Shown here: in pieces, positions 15,091 to 23,561 of the stretch
Numbering within the stretch: position 1 is the stretch's first letter
Layout: every line of letters begins with the position of its first letter
Origin: JBHHWH01 sp046756405
GTDB taxonomy: Bacteria > Actinomycetota > Acidimicrobiia > Spongiisociales > ZC4RG35
Direction: 5' to 3'
Length of the DNA stretch: 34,819 nucleotides
Assembly: GCA_046756405.1 (NCBI GenBank)
Contig: JBHHWH010000019.1
Span: 1 to 34,819, forward strand
The notes under the pieces: model-generated
The model's input: the letters and a program-made list of their open reading frames with translations, nothing else
What the model was told of the DNA's origin: nothing
The model's database searches: none
Translations under genes and position numbers: made by a program

Positions 15091-16194
15091 GTGAGTTGGT
15101 TGCAGTGCCCGAGACTCCTTATGATGCCGCTTCCGATGCCGTCGATTTCTCGCCGCCTGACCCGCTTTGTCGCGCTGGCAGGGCTCGTCCTGCTACTGGC
15201 TGCTTGTTCCGTGGTGGAGATCGAGGACACTCCCCTCTCCGTCTTTGAGCCGGCCGGACCCAACGCCGAGCGGCTCGACAACCTCTTCTGGATGGTGTTT
15301 TGGATCGCGGCGGCGGTCTTCGTCCTGGTGATGGGCGTCCTGATCATCGTCCTGGTTCGGTTCCGGGACAAGGGGGACGACCGGGAGCCGAAACAGATCC
15401 ACGGCAACCCCAAACTCGAGGTGATCTGGACTGTGATCCCAGCGCTCATCCTGGCTGCGATTGCCGTGCCCACGGTCAGCACGGTCTTCGATCTCACCGG
15501 ATGTGACGCCGACTCCATGCGGGTCGAAGTCATCGGCCATCAGTGGTGGTTCGAGTACAACTACCCGGACCAGGGGATAACCACCGCCAATGTCCTCGTG
15601 ATCCCGGCCGGGGAGGAGGTATGCGCCGAGATGACCTCCGAAGATGTGATTCATAACTTCTGGGTCCCAGCCCTGCACGGGAAGCGCTATCTGATCCCAG
15701 GCCAGACCACCGAGCTTCGCCTCGAGGCCTCCGAGCCCGGGGAGTTCTGGGGACAGTGCGCCGAGTTCTGCGGTCTCTCCCACTCTTTGATGCGGGCCCG
15801 GGTGGTGGCGATGAGCCCTGCCGATTTCCAGGCTTGGGTAGCCGAGCAGCAGCAGCCCGCCGGCATGCCCGCCCCGGACACCCCTGAGTTCGAAGGGCTC
15901 CAGGTGTTCCAGAACAAGGGCTGTACTCAATGTCACACCGTGCGGTTGGAAGATCCAAGCGCGTCAAACATCCTCCCCGAGGATGTCTTCAACGGTCCCG
16001 ACCTCACTCACTTCGCCTCGCGGTCTGTCTTTGCCGGAGCGACCTTGCCGGCTTTAGGTGAGAGCCGCGAACAGGCCTTGGCCCGCTGGCTGGCCGATCC
16101 GCCCAACGTCAAACCCGGTAGCTTCATGCCCAATCTCGCCCTGACTGAACAGGAGATCAACGCATTGGTCGCTTGGCTGGAGAGCAACGAATGA
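15091..16194 (+). CDS. coxB: Cytochrome c oxidase subunit II with fused cytochrome c domain
   Basis: Subunit II accepts electrons through CuA and, in caa3-type oxidases, through a fused cytochrome c. A lipoprotein signal (FVALAGLVLLLAAC) is followed by two membrane helices (about 65-93 and 113-131). The cupredoxin domain carries EVIGHQWWFEYNYP and the CuA ligands in IHNFW and GQCAEFCGLSHSLM (Cys, Glu, Cys, His, Met). The C-terminal cytochrome c domain (about 270-367) has CTQCH and an axial Met in GSFMPNL. It stands outside the membrane. GTG 15091 and ATG 15121 are both possible starts; neither has a clear ribosome site. The stop overlaps coxA as ATGA. Confidence 0.95.
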   Translation: MSWLQCPRLLMMPLPMPSISRRLTRFVALAGLVLLLAACSVVEIEDTPLSVFEPAGPNAERLDNLFWMVFWIAAAVFVLVMGVLIIVLVRFRDKGDDREPKQIHGNPKLEVIWTVIPALILAAIAVPTVSTVFDLTGCDADSMRVEVIGHQWWFEYNYPDQGITTANVLVIPAGEEVCAEMTSEDVIHNFWVPALHGKRYLIPGQTTELRLEASEPGEFWGQCAEFCGLSHSLMRARVVAMSPADFQAWVAEQQQPAGMPAPDTPEFEGLQVFQNKGCTQCHTVRLEDPSASNILPEDVFNGPDLTHFASRSVFAGATLPALGESREQALARWLADPPNVKPGSFMPNLALTEQEINALVAWLESNE

Positions 16195-18221
16195 CCGTTG
16201 TTGCAGAACCCACCACCACCATCTACCGCCGCCCCAAGGCTCCCAAAGGCATCTGGGCGTGGATCACCACGGTGGACCACAAGAGGATCGGGATCATGTA
16301 CGGCTACGCCGCCATGTTCTTCTTCCTCCTCGGTGGCATCGAAGCGCTGTTGTTGCGTATCCAGCTCGCCCAGGCCAATAACGAATTCCTGACCGCCGGC
16401 GCCTACAACGCGCTGTTCACCATGCACGGCACCACCATGGTGTTCCTGTTCGTGATGCCGGTCTCCGCGGCCTTCGTCAACTACCTGTTGCCGCTGATGA
16501 TCGGGGCTCGCGACGTGGCCTTCCCCCGGTTGAACGCCCTCTCTTGGTGGATCTTCTTCTTCGGCGGGATCTTCCTATACAGCACCTTCTTCTTTGGCAC
16601 TTCTCTCCCCCCGGAGGGCATCGGCGGTGTCACCGGGAACCTCGCCGCCGGCGGCGGGCCCGGGAGTTTCAACTTCCTTGCCGACTCCCCCGACGGGGGC
16701 TGGTTCGGCTACCAGCCGAATGCCGGGCCCCTCTACTCGCCAGGCACGGCGATGGACTATTGGGCCCTGGGCGTCCAGATCCTCGGCCTGGCCTCGCTCA
16801 TCTCGGCGGTGAACTTCATCGTCACCATCTTCAATATGAGGGCCAAGGGCATGCGGTTGCTGCGGATGCCGGTCTTCGTGTGGATGTCCATGGTGGTCTC
16901 CTTCCTTCTTCTGTTCTCGCTGCCCATCATCGCCGTGGCCCTGTTCATGGTCACCTTCGATCGGCAGTTCGGAAGCGTGTTCTTCGCTCCGGTCGCCGGA
17001 GGCGATCCCATCCTCTGGCAGCACCTGTTCTGGTTTTTCGGCCACCCCGAGGTCTACATCCTCATCCTCCCCGCGATGGGGATCGTCTCCGAAGTGCTTC
17101 CAACCTTCTCTCGCAAACCTCTGTTCGGCTACTCGGCAGTGGTCTTCGCCGGCGCTGCCATTGGGTTCCTCGGCTTTGGAGTGTGGGCTCACCACATGTT
17201 CTCCTCGGGGATCACCCCGGTGGCTCAGGCAGCCTTCGGCTTGGCGACGATGACTATCGCCATACCCACCGGTATCAAGATCTTCAACTGGCTGGGCACT
17301 ATCTGGGGGGGGAGGCTCAAGCTCACGACTCCGATGCTCTTCGCCCTGGGCTTCATCGGCATGTTCACCATCGGGGGCCTCTCGGGGGTCACTCACGCCG
17401 TTGTGCCCTCGGACTGGCAGCAGACGGATACCTACTACATCGTTGCTCACTTCCACTACGTGCTGTTCGGAGGAGCCGTCTTCGGGATCTTCGCCGGGCT
17501 CTACTACTGGTTCCCCAAGTTGACCGGAAAGTTGATGAATCCCAAGTTGGGCAAGACCCACTTCTGGCTATGGTTCCTCGGCTTCAACCTCACCTTCGCT
17601 CCGATGCACTGGCTGGGCCTCCAAGGGATGGTGCGCCGCACCTGGAAGTATGCGCCGGAGGCGGGACTCGAACCCTGGAACCTGGCGGTGACGATCGGGG
17701 CCTTCATCATCACCCTTGGCATGTTGGTCTTCATGTACAACTGGTGGCACAGCCGTCGCCACGGCGAGCCTTCGGGTCTCGACCCCTGGGATGCCCGTAC
17801 CATCGAGTGGACGATCCCCAACCCCGCCCCGGAGTACAACTTTGCGGTGCCTCCCGTGGTCACCCGTCTCGACCATTTCTGGCACATGAAATACACCCAG
17901 AACGAGGAGGGTCGCGCAGTGCGCAAACCCGACGCCGACGACCTTGTCGGCCGCCTGGAGGAAGAGGGTCTCAATCCGCCGGCTCCCATCCACCTGCCTT
18001 CTCCCTCGTTCTTCCCCTTCACCACAGCCCTGGGGATCCCGCTGGTGTTCTACGGGATCATCTACCACACCACATCCTGGGGAAAGGCTCTGATCGTGCT
18101 TGGGGCCGTCGTGACCCTCGCCTCGCTGGTCGGGTGGGGCATGGAGCCTCTAGAGGAGGCTCACGAACCGCCTTCGACAACCGAACACCAAGTCACCGCG
18201 GAGGTGGGCTCGGATGACTGA
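16191..18221 (+). CDS. coxA: Cytochrome c oxidase subunit I
   Basis: This catalytic subunit of aa3-type oxidase reduces O2 to water and pumps protons. The 676 residues contain all ligand motifs: low-spin heme His in MHGTTMVFLFVMP, GHPEVYILILPAMG with the CuB His, the cross-linked Tyr and the proton-channel Glu of A1-type enzymes, and CuB HHMF. HFHYVLFGGAVFG carries the heme a3 and heme a histidines. Twelve core helices are followed by an extension (from about residue 600, SPSFFPFTTALGIPLVFYGIIY) adding two helices. That resembles the fused C-terminal segments of some actinobacterial and Thermus-type subunits. ATG 16191 overlaps the coxB stop. Confidence 0.97.
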   Translation: MTVVAEPTTTIYRRPKAPKGIWAWITTVDHKRIGIMYGYAAMFFFLLGGIEALLLRIQLAQANNEFLTAGAYNALFTMHGTTMVFLFVMPVSAAFVNYLLPLMIGARDVAFPRLNALSWWIFFFGGIFLYSTFFFGTSLPPEGIGGVTGNLAAGGGPGSFNFLADSPDGGWFGYQPNAGPLYSPGTAMDYWALGVQILGLASLISAVNFIVTIFNMRAKGMRLLRMPVFVWMSMVVSFLLLFSLPIIAVALFMVTFDRQFGSVFFAPVAGGDPILWQHLFWFFGHPEVYILILPAMGIVSEVLPTFSRKPLFGYSAVVFAGAAIGFLGFGVWAHHMFSSGITPVAQAAFGLATMTIAIPTGIKIFNWLGTIWGGRLKLTTPMLFALGFIGMFTIGGLSGVTHAVVPSDWQQTDTYYIVAHFHYVLFGGAVFGIFAGLYYWFPKLTGKLMNPKLGKTHFWLWFLGFNLTFAPMHWLGLQGMVRRTWKYAPEAGLEPWNLAVTIGAFIITLGMLVFMYNWWHSRRHGEPSGLDPWDARTIEWTIPNPAPEYNFAVPPVVTRLDHFWHMKYTQNEEGRAVRKPDADDLVGRLEEEGLNPPAPIHLPSPSFFPFTTALGIPLVFYGIIYHTTSWGKALIVLGAVVTLASLVGWGMEPLEEAHEPPSTTEHQVTAEVGSDD

Positions 18222-18840
18222 TGTAGCCCACGAAGTCCCCGCCGCCCACCACGAGGAGCACGAGTCCACGGGGATCGACAACCGCAAGTTGGGGATGTGG
18301 GTCTTTCTCAGCTCGGAGTTTCTCTTCTTCGGCTCTTTGATCTCCACCTATCTCCTCTACTCGAATCGGGCAGGCTATCCAGGTACCTACCCGGCCGAGA
18401 TCTACGACATTCCGTTTACCTCGGTGAGCTCGTTCGTCCTGCTCATGAGCTCGTTGACCATGGTGCTGGCCCACAACGCCCTCTCCCGGGGTGATCAGAA
18501 CGGGACCAGGACCTGGCTGTTTGCCACCGCCGCCTTGGGCTCGGTGTTCCTCGGAGGCCAGGTCTTCGAGTTCACCGAGTTCATTACCGCGTACGGCATG
18601 ACCATCTCCACCAACCCGGCAGCATCGGCGTTCTATCTCCTCACCGGATTCCACGGCACCCACGTTGCCATCGGCGTCATCATGTTGCTTTCCCTCTGGG
18701 GAATCTCCCGCCGCCGTGGAGGACTAAGCGAGAAGCAGGGTCTGAACCTGGAGTTGGTGGGCCTCTACTGGCACTTCGTGGACATAATCTGGATCGTTAT
18801 CTTCACCGTCGTCTACCTTCTTTCACTGCCCCCCGCATGA
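18214..18840 (+). CDS. coxC: Cytochrome c oxidase subunit III
   Basis: Subunit III is a helical membrane subunit that stabilises the catalytic core. The 208 residues include KLGMWVFLSSEFLFFGSLISTYLLY, AFYLLTGFHGTHVAIGVIMLL and LYWHFVDIIWIVIFTVVYLL, family signatures, with five predicted helices. The compact five-helix form and the His-rich N-terminus (HEVPAAHHEEHE) are usual in caa3 and actinobacterial enzymes. It overlaps the coxA stop by 8 bases and the next gene by 4. Confidence 0.95.
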   Translation: MTDVAHEVPAAHHEEHESTGIDNRKLGMWVFLSSEFLFFGSLISTYLLYSNRAGYPGTYPAEIYDIPFTSVSSFVLLMSSLTMVLAHNALSRGDQNGTRTWLFATAALGSVFLGGQVFEFTEFITAYGMTISTNPAASAFYLLTGFHGTHVAIGVIMLLSLWGISRRRGGLSEKQGLNLELVGLYWHFVDIIWIVIFTVVYLLSLPPA

Positions 18841-19148
18841 GCGCTGAACCCCACGCCCACCCCACCCCGTCGCTGTACTGGAAGGTCGCCGGCGTCCTGG
18901 CGGTGCTCACCGCCATCGAAGTAGCGATCTTTTACGTGGACCGCGCCTTCAGTCTCGGTGCGGTGAACGCTCTGGTCCTCATATCTCTCTCGGTGCTCAA
19001 GTTCATCCTCGTGGTGGGCTTCTTCATGCACCTGCGATATGAGAAGTCTTCCCTCAGTCGGCTGTTCACGGCCGGTTTCGTTCTCGCCGTGGGCCTCTAC
19101 CTGGTGGTGCTGGCTTCGATGGGGGTCGTCGTAATCCGGGGAGGATGA
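18837..19148 (+). CDS. Cytochrome c oxidase subunit IV-like (CyoD/CtaF) protein
   Basis: This 103-residue protein has three membrane helices (about 14-32, 39-62 and 74-97). The helix 2-loop segment, LVLISLSVLKFILVVGFFMHLRYE, is the hallmark of the prokaryotic subunit IV (COX4 pro/CyoD) family. It probably aids assembly or CuB stability. It overlaps coxC by ATGA and ctaG by 4 bases, within one tight operon. Confidence 0.9.
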   Translation: MSAEPHAHPTPSLYWKVAGVLAVLTAIEVAIFYVDRAFSLGAVNALVLISLSVLKFILVVGFFMHLRYEKSSLSRLFTAGFVLAVGLYLVVLASMGVVVIRGG

Positions 19149-19957
19149 CCATGTTGCCGCCCTGGCATCCCCACTTCGACGTGTGGGCGGCGGTCCTCGT
19201 TCTCGGTGTGGGCTATTGGTACGCCAACACTCGGCTGCGTCGGATCCTGGCCCCTGGCTCGCTTGGCCCCCGAAGACGTCAATGGTGGCAGTGGTACCTG
19301 GCCCTGGCCCTGATCTGGCTGGTTTCCGACTGGCCGCTCCACGAGATAGGGGAGTCCCAGCTGTTCACCGTTCACATGGTGGAGCACATGACCCTGTCCT
19401 TGGTGGTGCCACCCCTGCTGTTGATGGCAACTCCCCGCTGGTTGGCCGAGGTCACCCTGGGGCGGCGGGGCGTGGCCAGATGGCTCCGGCCCCTGGCCCA
19501 CCCGGTGGTCGCCTTCACCCTGTTCAACGCGGTGTTCATCCTCATCCACTGGCCCGACCTCCTCGAAGTTATGGTCTCCAGCGACCTCGCCCACCTCCTG
19601 GTGCACGGTCTCCTCTTCTTCAGTGCCCTCCTCATGTGGATGCCTGTTCTCTCCCCGACGCCGGCTATTCCCAAGTTGAGGCGTCCGATGCAGATGTTGT
19701 ATCTGTTTTTTCAGTCTCTGCTCCCTACGATCCCCGCCTCCTTCCTCACCTTCTCCTCGGTGCCCATCTACCCGGTCTACGGGGAGGCCGCCATGGCCTG
19801 GGGGCTGAGCGCCGTGGCCGACCAGACCATCGCTGGGATCGTGATGAAGCTGGGAGGCGGGTTCCTCATCTGGGCCACGATTGCCGTGATCTGGTTCCGG
19901 TGGACTTCCGAGGAGCGCCGCTGGGAGGACCTGGAGACTTCCGTATCCGCCACCTGA
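19145..19957 (+). CDS. ctaG: Cytochrome c oxidase assembly factor CtaG (caa3 type)
   Basis: This 270-residue multi-helix membrane protein belongs to the caa3_CtaG family, needed for formation of active caa3 oxidase. Recognisable stretches are WPLHEIGESQLFTVHMVEHMTLSLVVPPLLLMATP, FNAVFILIHWPDLLEVM, HLLVHGLLFFSALLMWMPVL and SFLTFSSVPIYPVYG, with conserved His residues that may bind copper. About seven helices are predicted. GGAGG precedes the ATG, which overlaps the preceding stop. Confidence 0.93.
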   Translation: MTMLPPWHPHFDVWAAVLVLGVGYWYANTRLRRILAPGSLGPRRRQWWQWYLALALIWLVSDWPLHEIGESQLFTVHMVEHMTLSLVVPPLLLMATPRWLAEVTLGRRGVARWLRPLAHPVVAFTLFNAVFILIHWPDLLEVMVSSDLAHLLVHGLLFFSALLMWMPVLSPTPAIPKLRRPMQMLYLFFQSLLPTIPASFLTFSSVPIYPVYGEAAMAWGLSAVADQTIAGIVMKLGGGFLIWATIAVIWFRWTSEERRWEDLETSVSAT

Positions 19958-20238
19958 CCTCGGCCCTCGTCCTGGCTGCGACCCTGACAGCCTGCGCCGC
20001 GTCCACCGGCACTACCCGTGGTGTGGTCTTCGGCGTGGAAGGCGACCTCTCCGAGGTGAGGTCCTTCACCGTGTTCGTAAGCGAGGAACAAATCGTCGAG
20101 TTCGTTCCGGCCGAAGACGGGAGCTTCGCCTTTCCCCTCTCCCACCTGAGGGAGCACCTCCGCAGTGGCGAGCCGGTGGTCGTGCAATGGGAGATGATCG
20201 ACGGGGTCCGCCATGCGGTCTCCGTCAGTGACGGGTGA
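19900..20238 (+). CDS. Small lipoprotein at the end of the cox cluster, start uncertain
   Basis: The frame encodes a lipoprotein signal (LTSALVLAATLTAC) and about 85 mature residues, including VRSFTVFVSEEQIVEFVPAEDGSFAFPLSHLREHL and VVVQWEMIDGVRHAVSV. It is probably a small beta domain on the outer membrane face. I do not recognise the family. GTG 19900 is the nearest standard start but overlaps ctaG by 58 bases and lacks a ribosome site. CTG 19954 overlaps the ctaG stop as CTGA, like the ATGA/GTGA junctions here, and gives a better-sized signal peptide. A role in oxidase assembly is suggested only by position. Confidence 0.65.
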   Translation: MDFRGAPLGGPGDFRIRHLTSALVLAATLTACAASTGTTRGVVFGVEGDLSEVRSFTVFVSEEQIVEFVPAEDGSFAFPLSHLREHLRSGEPVVVQWEMIDGVRHAVSVSDG

Positions 20239-20259
20239 CCCGCGAATAGGTGTTACAAA

Positions 20260-21360
20260 GTGGAGATGAAACCGCTCGAACCAGGACACTTCTTCCTCCC
20301 CGGCCCCACCGAGGTCCACCCCGATGTCGTTGCGGCCCAAGCCCAACCCATGATCGGCCACCGTGGGGCGGCCATCGTCGAGCTGATCGCCAGGTTGGAG
20401 GAGGGCCTGAAGCCGGTATTCGTCACCGAGCGGCCGGTGATCATCTCCACCTCTTCCGCCACCGGACTTATGGAGGCAGCGATCCGCAACGGTGTGGCGA
20501 CAGGGCGTGTCCTGGCCTTGGTCAACGGCGCCTTCTCCCTCCGCTTCTCCGAGATCGCCCGTATGTGTGGCAAGGAGGTCGAGATCTGGGAGGTTCCCTG
20601 GGGCAGCGTCCACTCACCCGAAGGTCTGGCCGAGAGGCTGGGCGAGGCCCACTACGACGCGGTGATCCTCACTCAGTCGGAGACCTCCACGGGAGCGCTC
20701 CAGGACCTAGGAGCCCTGGCGGCGGTGGTAGCCCAACATGAGGACACCATGCTGATGGTGGATTCGGTCACGGGAGTCGGGGGGGTGGAGACCCGCACCG
20801 ATGACTGGAGCCTCGACTTCGTGGTCACGGGATCCCAAAAGGCCCTGGCGCTGCCTCCTGGGCTTGCCTTCGGGGTGGCCTCCGAGGCTCTCCTGGAACG
20901 CTCGAAGCAGATACCTGATCGGGGCTGGTACTTCGACCTCGCTCGTCTCAGCCAGTCCATGACCAAGAATCAGACGCCTGCGACTCCAGCCGTTTCCCTC
21001 CTCTACGCCCTAGATGTCCAGCTCGCCAGAATCGCCGGCGAAGGCATCGAAGAGCGGTGGAAGCGGCATCTCGCCATGCAGCAACGCACGCTGGAGTGGG
21101 TGGAGACGGTGGGAGAGCTGGGGGCGCCAATAGGGCCCTTCGCCGTCGAGGGTCACCGTTCGCCCACCGTCACTTGTATCAGCTTTGTCGAGGAGGGAAG
21201 AGCGCCCGCGGTCGTCGCCAAGATGAGCGAGCTCGGTTGGGTGATCGGTGGTGGTTACGGGAAGCTGAAGAGTTCCACTATTCGCATCGGTCATATGGGA
21301 GACCACACCGTGGAGGAGTTGGAGAGCCTGCTCGAGGTGCTTGGGGAGGTGGTGTTGTGA
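20260..21360 (+). CDS. Class V aminotransferase, probably phosphoserine or serine-glyoxylate type
   Basis: This 366-residue PLP enzyme belongs to the alanine-glyoxylate/serine-pyruvate aminotransferase group. It begins HFFLPGPTEVHPDVVAA with the GHRG motif near residue 33. The cofactor site has STSSATGLMEAAIRN, the PLP-ring Asp in LMVDSVTGVGG, and the Schiff-base lysine Lys194 in VTGSQKALALPPGL. It overlaps serA by GTGA, so its likely job is transamination of 3-phosphohydroxypyruvate in serine synthesis, as in organisms that use this family in place of standard SerC. Glyoxylate transamination is the alternative. Starts GTG 20260 or ATG 20266. Confidence 0.85.
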   Translation: MEMKPLEPGHFFLPGPTEVHPDVVAAQAQPMIGHRGAAIVELIARLEEGLKPVFVTERPVIISTSSATGLMEAAIRNGVATGRVLALVNGAFSLRFSEIARMCGKEVEIWEVPWGSVHSPEGLAERLGEAHYDAVILTQSETSTGALQDLGALAAVVAQHEDTMLMVDSVTGVGGVETRTDDWSLDFVVTGSQKALALPPGLAFGVASEALLERSKQIPDRGWYFDLARLSQSMTKNQTPATPAVSLLYALDVQLARIAGEGIEERWKRHLAMQQRTLEWVETVGELGAPIGPFAVEGHRSPTVTCISFVEEGRAPAVVAKMSELGWVIGGGYGKLKSSTIRIGHMGDHTVEELESLLEVLGEVVL

Positions 21361-22319
21361 CTCTTACGGTGTTAGCCACCGATCGACTCTCCTTCGAAGG
21401 TCTGGCGCCCCTACGGGACGACGAGAGGTTCGAGGTTCGGGTGTTGGATGATTCGAGCAGCCCGGGGTTTTTTGAAGCGCTGGGCGAGGCGGAGGGCCTC
21501 ATCGTCCGAAGTGCCACCAAGGTGGACGCGAGGCTGCTGGATGAAGCTCCCCGCCTTCGGGTCATCGGCCGGGCCGGGGTCGGAGTGGACAACATCGATA
21601 TGGAGGCGGCGTCGGAGCGAGGCATCGCGGTCTTCAACGCTCCGGAGGGCAACACCGTCGCGGCGGCGGAGATGACCATGGCCGTCCTGCTCGCCACGAT
21701 GCGAAAGGTGGCTGCCGCCGACCGCTCCATCAGGGCCGGCCGTTGGGACCGTTCCGCCTTCCGGGGAGTGGAGTTGAGGGGAAAGACCCTGGGTCTGGTA
21801 GGCGCGGGGCGGATTGGCCGCGAAGTGGCCCGCCGGTGTCGAGCCTTCGGTATGGAAGTGATCGCCTTCGATCCCTACCTGGCCGAGGAGGCTGCCGAGG
21901 CTCTCGGCATCCAGTTGGTGAGCTTCGACCGCCTGATCGAAGAAGCCGACGTTATCTCCCTCCACGTTCCCCTGACCGACGAGACCCGTGGGCTGATCGA
22001 CGCCGAGGTGCTCCGGCGGATGAAGAAGGGATCCTTCCTGGTCAACGTCTCCCGGGGTGGGGTGATCGACGAGGAGGCCCTGGCGCGGACTCTGGGGGAG
22101 GGCTCCATAGCCGGAGCGGCACTGGACGTGTATGCCGTCGAACCTCTACCTTCGGAGAGTCCCCTTCGGGAGGCGCCCAACCTCGTGCTCACTCCTCACC
22201 TGGGAGCCTCTACGCATGAGGCCCAGGTCGAGGTGGCACGGGAGGTAGCCATAAAGGTCAAGTCTGCCCTACTCCACGGTGAGCTAGGAGAGGCGCTGAA
22301 CGCAGAGAGCCTGGGCTGA
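21357..22319 (+). CDS. serA: D-3-phosphoglycerate dehydrogenase, short form
   Basis: This enzyme oxidises 3-phosphoglycerate to 3-phosphohydroxypyruvate, the first step of serine synthesis. The 320 residues have the D-2-hydroxyacid dehydrogenase fold. VIGRAGVGVDNIDMEAA is near 69, the NAD loop GAGRIG is at 149-154, and SFLVNVSRGGVIDEEAL contains the catalytic Arg233. Glu262 (AVEPLP) and His281 (HLGAST) complete the active site. Both the ACT and ASB regulatory domains of the 520-residue actinobacterial form are absent, so serine feedback control is not expected. GTG 21357 overlaps the aminotransferase stop, with GGGGAGG upstream. Confidence 0.88.
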   Translation: MTLTVLATDRLSFEGLAPLRDDERFEVRVLDDSSSPGFFEALGEAEGLIVRSATKVDARLLDEAPRLRVIGRAGVGVDNIDMEAASERGIAVFNAPEGNTVAAAEMTMAVLLATMRKVAAADRSIRAGRWDRSAFRGVELRGKTLGLVGAGRIGREVARRCRAFGMEVIAFDPYLAEEAAEALGIQLVSFDRLIEEADVISLHVPLTDETRGLIDAEVLRRMKKGSFLVNVSRGGVIDEEALARTLGEGSIAGAALDVYAVEPLPSESPLREAPNLVLTPHLGASTHEAQVEVAREVAIKVKSALLHGELGEALNAESLG

Positions 22320-22320
22320 G

Positions 22321-23490
22321 TTAGAACCGGGCGGAAACCACAGCCTGGGACGTCTCCGCAGAGTGACCCTCCTCTCCTCCCCCTGAAGCGTAGAAGAGGG
22401 CGGCGAGGATGATGAGGAGCACGGTGGCAACGCTCACCACCGCTACCAACAGCTCGCCGAGGGTGATCTTCATCTGGGGCCGGGAGCCGGCGAGGGTGGC
22501 AAAGCCCAGGATGGCTCCAGCGGTGATGATGGCCACCACCGGAGCGGCCATGGGCGACAGCTCGGCGGAGCGGAGAAGAGTAAAGGCGAAGGGGAGGACC
22601 AGAACCAATAAGAGCACCAGGCCGGCGAGGGGCACGCTGACGGCTCCTTGAAGTCGGGTCTTCACCGAGACGACCTCTTCGGTGTCCTCGGCCAGGGCGA
22701 CGGGAGTCCCGAGTATCTGGGGCACGGTGGCCGTGACACCGCCGGCCAGGGCACCTCCCACCACCATCACCGCCAGGGTGGTGAGCACAGGAAGCTGAGT
22801 CGCGGCCGCTGCCTCCTCGGTGGCTGCTACGGCGGTTCCCAGTCCGCTGATCAACACCGTCCCTCCGATCAGCCCGAGGACCAGGCCAGCCCCCGCTCCC
22901 CACCACGCCGTGGAGGACTTGGTGTTGGTCAGCTCCATGGCAGGATCTGCCCAGCCGGTGGCAGCTCTGGAGAAGCTGGCGACGATGGCGCCGAAGGCGA
23001 TGCTCACCAGGACGAAGAAGATCAGGGCGGTCCTTGTGTCAACCACTACGACCGGGCCGGCGTCGGGCGAGATGCTCGCGCTGGGAGCCCAAAAAGCCGA
23101 GGCGGCGAGAAAGCCGAAGAATCCGAAGGCTGCCCCCAGCCAGGCGCCGACCCGCGTCGCCGTCCGTAGCCGTGTCGCCAGAGGGCGGGGTTCCAGGGGC
23201 TCGGCCGGCTCGGCGGGTAGCTCCGGCGTCGGTGCAGGCTCTGGGGATGGAAGCTCCGTCACCGCCACGGCGGCGGGTGCAGGCTCTGGAGCCGCCGCCG
23301 GGGTCTCGGCCGGAGCAGCAGGAGCAGGAGGTGCCTCGGGAGTGGGCGCGACCGGGGCGCCGCCGGTCCAGGCGGCCAGCACCTCGTCCACGGTGACGGC
23401 CGTGGCCTCGGCGCGGGCGGCCGCCGATCGGCGTACCAGGTCCGGGGGAACGTTCAGGGCTGCGGCGGCAGCCTCGACAAGGTCGCTCAC
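22321..23490 (-). CDS. Seven-helix membrane protein with N-terminal domain and Ala/Pro-rich linker, unknown
   Basis: Three parts are visible in 389 residues. A helical N-terminal module (1-45, LVEAAAAALNVPPDLVRRSAAARAEA) could be a small binding domain. An Ala/Pro/Glu-rich linker spans 46-105. The membrane part has seven predicted helices between about 112 and 370 and ends in an acidic Gly-rich tail. Loops contain SRAATGWADPAMELTNTKSSTAWW and a segment before helix 5 with EDTEEVVSVKTRLQG. I do not recognise the family. It lies one base from the convergent serA stop and is divergent from lgt. Confidence 0.75.
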   Translation of the reverse strand: MSDLVEAAAAALNVPPDLVRRSAAARAEATAVTVDEVLAAWTGGAPVAPTPEAPPAPAAPAETPAAAPEPAPAAVAVTELPSPEPAPTPELPAEPAEPLEPRPLATRLRTATRVGAWLGAAFGFFGFLAASAFWAPSASISPDAGPVVVVDTRTALIFFVLVSIAFGAIVASFSRAATGWADPAMELTNTKSSTAWWGAGAGLVLGLIGGTVLISGLGTAVAATEEAAAATQLPVLTTLAVMVVGGALAGGVTATVPQILGTPVALAEDTEEVVSVKTRLQGAVSVPLAGLVLLLVLVLPFAFTLLRSAELSPMAAPVVAIITAGAILGFATLAGSRPQMKITLGELLVAVVSVATVLLIILAALFYASGGGEEGHSAETSQAVVSARF

Positions 23491-23498
23491 GGAGCGGC

Positions 23499-23504
23499 AC
23501 TTTA
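23499..23504 (-). promoter_or_regulatory. Possible -10 box for the seven-helix protein gene
   Basis: TAAAGT on the minus strand, 8 nt before GTG 23490. It fits the leaderless pattern and supports that start. Confidence 0.45.
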
Positions 23505-23549
23505 GCCCACCTTCGAGGGGCTGAAGTCCGTACAGCGCTCAGCCCCGGT

Positions 23550-23555
23550 TACGCT
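23550..23555 (+). promoter_or_regulatory. Possible -10 box for lgt
   Basis: TACGCT, then 6 nt (CGCCCC), then ATG 23562. No ribosome site is visible, consistent with leaderless expression. Confidence 0.4.
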
Positions 23556-23561
23556 CGCCCC

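Noticed and set aside
16544..18217. 557-codon open frame within coxA
   Set aside because: It is an alternative frame of coxA. The translation is Arg/Pro/His-rich without domains, while the coxA frame has all catalytic motifs.
22820..23524. 234-codon plus-strand frame opposite the seven-helix protein
   Set aside because: Its Ala/Gly/Ser-rich translation mirrors the Ala/Pro linker on the other strand. The minus frame has proper membrane helices and a start signal.
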